In this document: positions 62,088-64,000 of the stretch, piece by piece
Layout of the letters: each line of letters starts with the position of its first letter
Numbering within the stretch: position 1 is the first letter of the stretch
From: an uncultured Bacteroidota bacterium
Lineage (GTDB): Bacteria; Bacteroidota; Bacteroidia; Chitinophagales; Chitinophagaceae
Length of the DNA: 64,000 bases
Assembly (NCBI GenBank): GCA_903829015.1
Contig: CAIKOJ010000220.1
Location: 1 to 64,000 of the forward strand
Direction of reading: 5' to 3'
Position numbers and translations under genes: made by a program
Notes under the pieces: generated by a model
What the model saw: only the letters and a program-made list of their open reading frames with translations
Database searches by the model: none
Told to the model about the DNA's origin: nothing

Positions 62088-62657
62088 ATGAACAGCGAGC
62101 AGCATGTATTAGCTGAAATTGCAGCAGGCGACAGAACGGCTACCGAACAAATATATCGGCAACATTATCATATAATTGATGGCTGGTTAAAAAAGAACGG
62201 TGGCGATTCAGCTGATGCGGCCGATCTGTTTCAGGAGGCGATGGTGGTGTTATTTGGCAAGGCGCAGGATCCTGATTTTAATCTCACCTGTAGTATCGGC
62301 ACTTATTTGTTTGCAGTGTGCAAGCATTTGTGGTACAAAAAACTACAGCAGCAGGGCAGAGGACCGAAGATACTGCACAGCAACATTGGCACCGAGGACG
62401 ATGATATAGGGATTGCGTACGAAGACGATGTTAAAGTGCACCATGAGCGCGAGGTGCATTACGAATTGCTGAATACCGCGCTCGAACAAATTGGTGAACC
62501 TTGCAGATCATTGTTGAAGGCATATTACAACGACGACAAGAACATGCAGGAAATAGCGGCAGCCTTTGGATATACTAATCCGGACAATGCCAAAAACCAA
62601 AAATACAAATGCCTCACAAGGCTGAGAAAGATCTTTTACAGTGAGCAGGCAAAGTAA
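62088..62657 (+). CDS. ECF-type RNA polymerase sigma factor
   Basis: A 189-residue sigma-70 family protein from the ATG at 62088 (a GTG at 62076 would add four residues). Region 2 has EQIYRQHYHIIDGWLKKNGG, ADLFQEAMVVLF and GTYLFAVCKHLWYKKL. An acidic insert (EDDDIGIAYEDDVKVHHER) precedes region 4, which has EPCRSLLKAYYNDDKNMQEIAAAFGYTNPDNAKNQKYKCLTRLRKIF. This is the ECF layout used to switch on stress or surface genes. The next gene encodes a membrane protein with an anti-sigma-like N-terminus 80 bases downstream, its likely regulator. Confidence 0.9.
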   Translation: MNSEQHVLAEIAAGDRTATEQIYRQHYHIIDGWLKKNGGDSADAADLFQEAMVVLFGKAQDPDFNLTCSIGTYLFAVCKHLWYKKLQQQGRGPKILHSNIGTEDDDIGIAYEDDVKVHHEREVHYELLNTALEQIGEPCRSLLKAYYNDDKNMQEIAAAFGYTNPDNAKNQKYKCLTRLRKIFYSEQAK

Positions 62658-62737
62658 GATACTTACCTGCGGGGTTGATAAGTGAAGTCCCAAAACATAC
62701 TTGGGAATAATTTTAATGAACACAGATTTTAGAGAGC

Positions 62738-63829
62738 ATGTCTATAAACAACAATATCTGGGAAGTAGCTGAGGCGTATCTGAATGGAAGTCTACCAGAG
62801 CAGGATATACTGGCATTAAAACACAGACTGGAAACAGACAGCGTTTTTGCGGCAGAGTTTCACGAAAGCACTAATCTCATCAGGTCTTTTGAAAGCAGCG
62901 GTAAGCAAAAACGCTTCCGCACTATGTTGCAGGATATTCACCAGCAGCAAACCACCACACAGCCTGCCAGGAAATCAAAACTCATTCAATTACCGGCCAA
63001 TTTCTGGCGCACCGCAGCAGTTGCCGCTGGTGTAGCATTACTTACATCTACCGTTACCTATACAATACTTAATCCTTCCCTTAAGAAATCTAACTCGCAG
63101 TACAATATGATTCGCCGCGAAGTAGATAACATCAAAGAATCACAGAACCAGCTAAAAAGGTCACAGAACCAACTGGAGAAAGACATTAAGAAGATCAACA
63201 CCCCTACAGCTACCGTTAAGTACACCGGCACAGGTTTTGCCATCACCAACGATGGGTTCTTTGTTACCAGCTACCACGTTACCAAGGGTGCAGACTCTGT
63301 GTACATTCAAGACTACAACGGCGATTACTACAAAGCCAATGTAACCACATTTGATGAGGCAAACGATCTTGCGATACTGAAGGTTGAAAAGAAAAATTTC
63401 CATTTTGGAAAAGGTGAAGTGCCTTACTCCTTCTCAACTACCAGGTCCGGTCTCGGTAAGCATATTTTCACACTCGGTTTTCCTAAAGATCAAATGCTCT
63501 TCTGCGAGGGCTACATCAGCGGTCGACTCGGCTTCGATGGCAACGATAATCAGTACACACTGGTATTGCCTGCTGGCCACGGACAGAGTGGCTCACCTGT
63601 TATCGACGAGAATGGTAATATCCTGGGCGTAGTAACCGCCATCAGCGGCGAGGCAGAGGCAAGCACCTATGCTGTTACTTCCAAAGCACTGGTAGAACTG
63701 GTGCATAAGAAACTGCCACCAAACACCCTGCATCTGCCAAAATCTACAAAGCTTGGTCACATGAACCGCGAAGAGCAGATCAAAAAAATGGAAGCTTACA
63801 CATTCTCAGTAAAAGTTTATAAAAAATAG
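62738..63829 (+). CDS. Anti-sigma-like membrane protein with periplasmic trypsin-like protease
   Basis: A 363-residue protein. Residues 1-85 (WEVAEAYLNGSLPEQDILALKHRLETDSVFAAEF and on) look like the cytoplasmic N-terminus of Bacteroidota anti-sigma factors. A membrane helix lies at 91-111. A coiled coil (115-153) leads to a trypsin/DegP-like domain with GFAITNDGFFVTSYHV (H180), ANDLAILKV (D210) and AGHGQSGSPVID (S284, the GxSGxP motif), so the catalytic triad looks complete. No PDZ domain is present. The protease faces the periplasm, where it could cut other proteins or itself to free the sigma factor. It follows the ECF sigma gene by 80 bases. Rare fusion; the anti-sigma call is by resemblance. 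Confidence 0.82.
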   Translation: MSINNNIWEVAEAYLNGSLPEQDILALKHRLETDSVFAAEFHESTNLIRSFESSGKQKRFRTMLQDIHQQQTTTQPARKSKLIQLPANFWRTAAVAAGVALLTSTVTYTILNPSLKKSNSQYNMIRREVDNIKESQNQLKRSQNQLEKDIKKINTPTATVKYTGTGFAITNDGFFVTSYHVTKGADSVYIQDYNGDYYKANVTTFDEANDLAILKVEKKNFHFGKGEVPYSFSTTRSGLGKHIFTLGFPKDQMLFCEGYISGRLGFDGNDNQYTLVLPAGHGQSGSPVIDENGNILGVVTAISGEAEASTYAVTSKALVELVHKKLPPNTLHLPKSTKLGHMNREEQIKKMEAYTFSVKVYKK

Positions 63830-63861
63830 TCCACACTCACACATCAATCCAAAACCTGAAT

Positions 63862-63898
63862 AAAGGGATGCAGTTCAACTTGCATCCTTTTATTTTTT
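63862..63898 (+). terminator. Terminator after the protease gene
   Basis: AAAGGGATGCA and TGCATCCTTTT pair with one wobble around an eight-base loop, followed by ATTTTTT. Confidence 0.8.
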
Positions 63899-63900
63899 AG

Positions 63901-64000
63901 AATCGGGACGATAGTACATTTCGTTTGCTTTAGTAACAGCTAATTTTCTCTCATTTATACCGAATCGAATTGATTATTATCTATTTTTGTAAAAAGGATT
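63901..64000. other. Right window edge, no gene recognised
   Basis: The last 100 bases contain TATTTTTG at 63982-63989, which fits the -7 consensus and could be the promoter of a gene beyond the window. Nothing else is recognised. Confidence 0.3.

Overview
The window comes from a chromosome of a Bacteroidota bacterium, most likely of the Chitinophagaceae/Sphingobacteriales type. The signs are several secreted proteins ending in type IX secretion (T9SS) sorting domains of both type A and type B, a GldM-like protein, a TonB-dependent receptor with an N-terminal carboxypeptidase-like domain, a DUF2480 protein, many lipoproteins, and -7 boxes of the Bacteroidota form TAnnTTTG. The DNA is moderately AT-rich. 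I see no insertion sequence, prophage, integrase or CRISPR array. It reads as ordinary chromosome with housekeeping genes (alaS, ispE, gyrB, a tRNA-Leu) among accessory, surface and signalling genes.

Layout. 0-6.3 kb: start of alaS, a histidine kinase, a very His-rich zinc exporter, two potassium-channel-like genes, a stand-alone GldM C-terminal-like protein, and two paralogous tiny lipoproteins with duplicated upstream regions. 6.4-12 kb: a stand-alone B12-binding mutase subunit, a crotonase, a B12 adenosyltransferase, an ABC ATPase, ispE and a luciferase-like monooxygenase. 12-18 kb: a Cys-rich small protein with a TonB receptor, then a TPR hybrid kinase with a membrane-tailed receiver protein. 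18-31 kb: an NHL-repeat T9SS protein, an arylsulfotransferase-like protein, a surface-glycan block (flippase, three methyltransferases, two glycosyltransferases), mgtE, tRNA-Leu and a frameshifted NHL gene. 31-42 kb: two giant T9SS type B surface proteins, DUF2480, a lipoprotein and an M28 peptidase. 42-50 kb: gyrB, then a GAF/PAS kinase, a receiver, an aminotransferase and an FAD-monooxygenase fused to a DsbA-like domain. 50-58.5 kb: lipoprotein, LTA-synthase-like sulfatase, PhaB-like reductase, periplasmic thioredoxin, NarL-type regulator, Ycf48-like BNR protein, a cytochrome c and a SorAB-like sulfite dehydrogenase. 58.6-64 kb: a third NHL T9SS protein, a membrane adenylate cyclase, and an ECF sigma factor followed by a membrane protein that joins an anti-sigma-like N-terminus to a periplasmic trypsin-like protease.

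How the genes may work together. The B12-binding subunit, crotonase and adenosyltransferase fit acyl-CoA metabolism by a B12-dependent mutase whose large subunit is not here. The sulfite dehydrogenase, its cytochrome subunit and the divergent cytochrome c form an electron path from periplasmic sulfite. The glycan block probably makes a methylated surface polysaccharide.

Most unusual points: the FAD-monooxygenase/DsbA fusion directly after an aminotransferase and a two-component pair; the ECF sigma/anti-sigma-protease pair; and the receiver domain with a C-terminal membrane anchor. All functional calls come from motif recognition in the translations. No database search was run.
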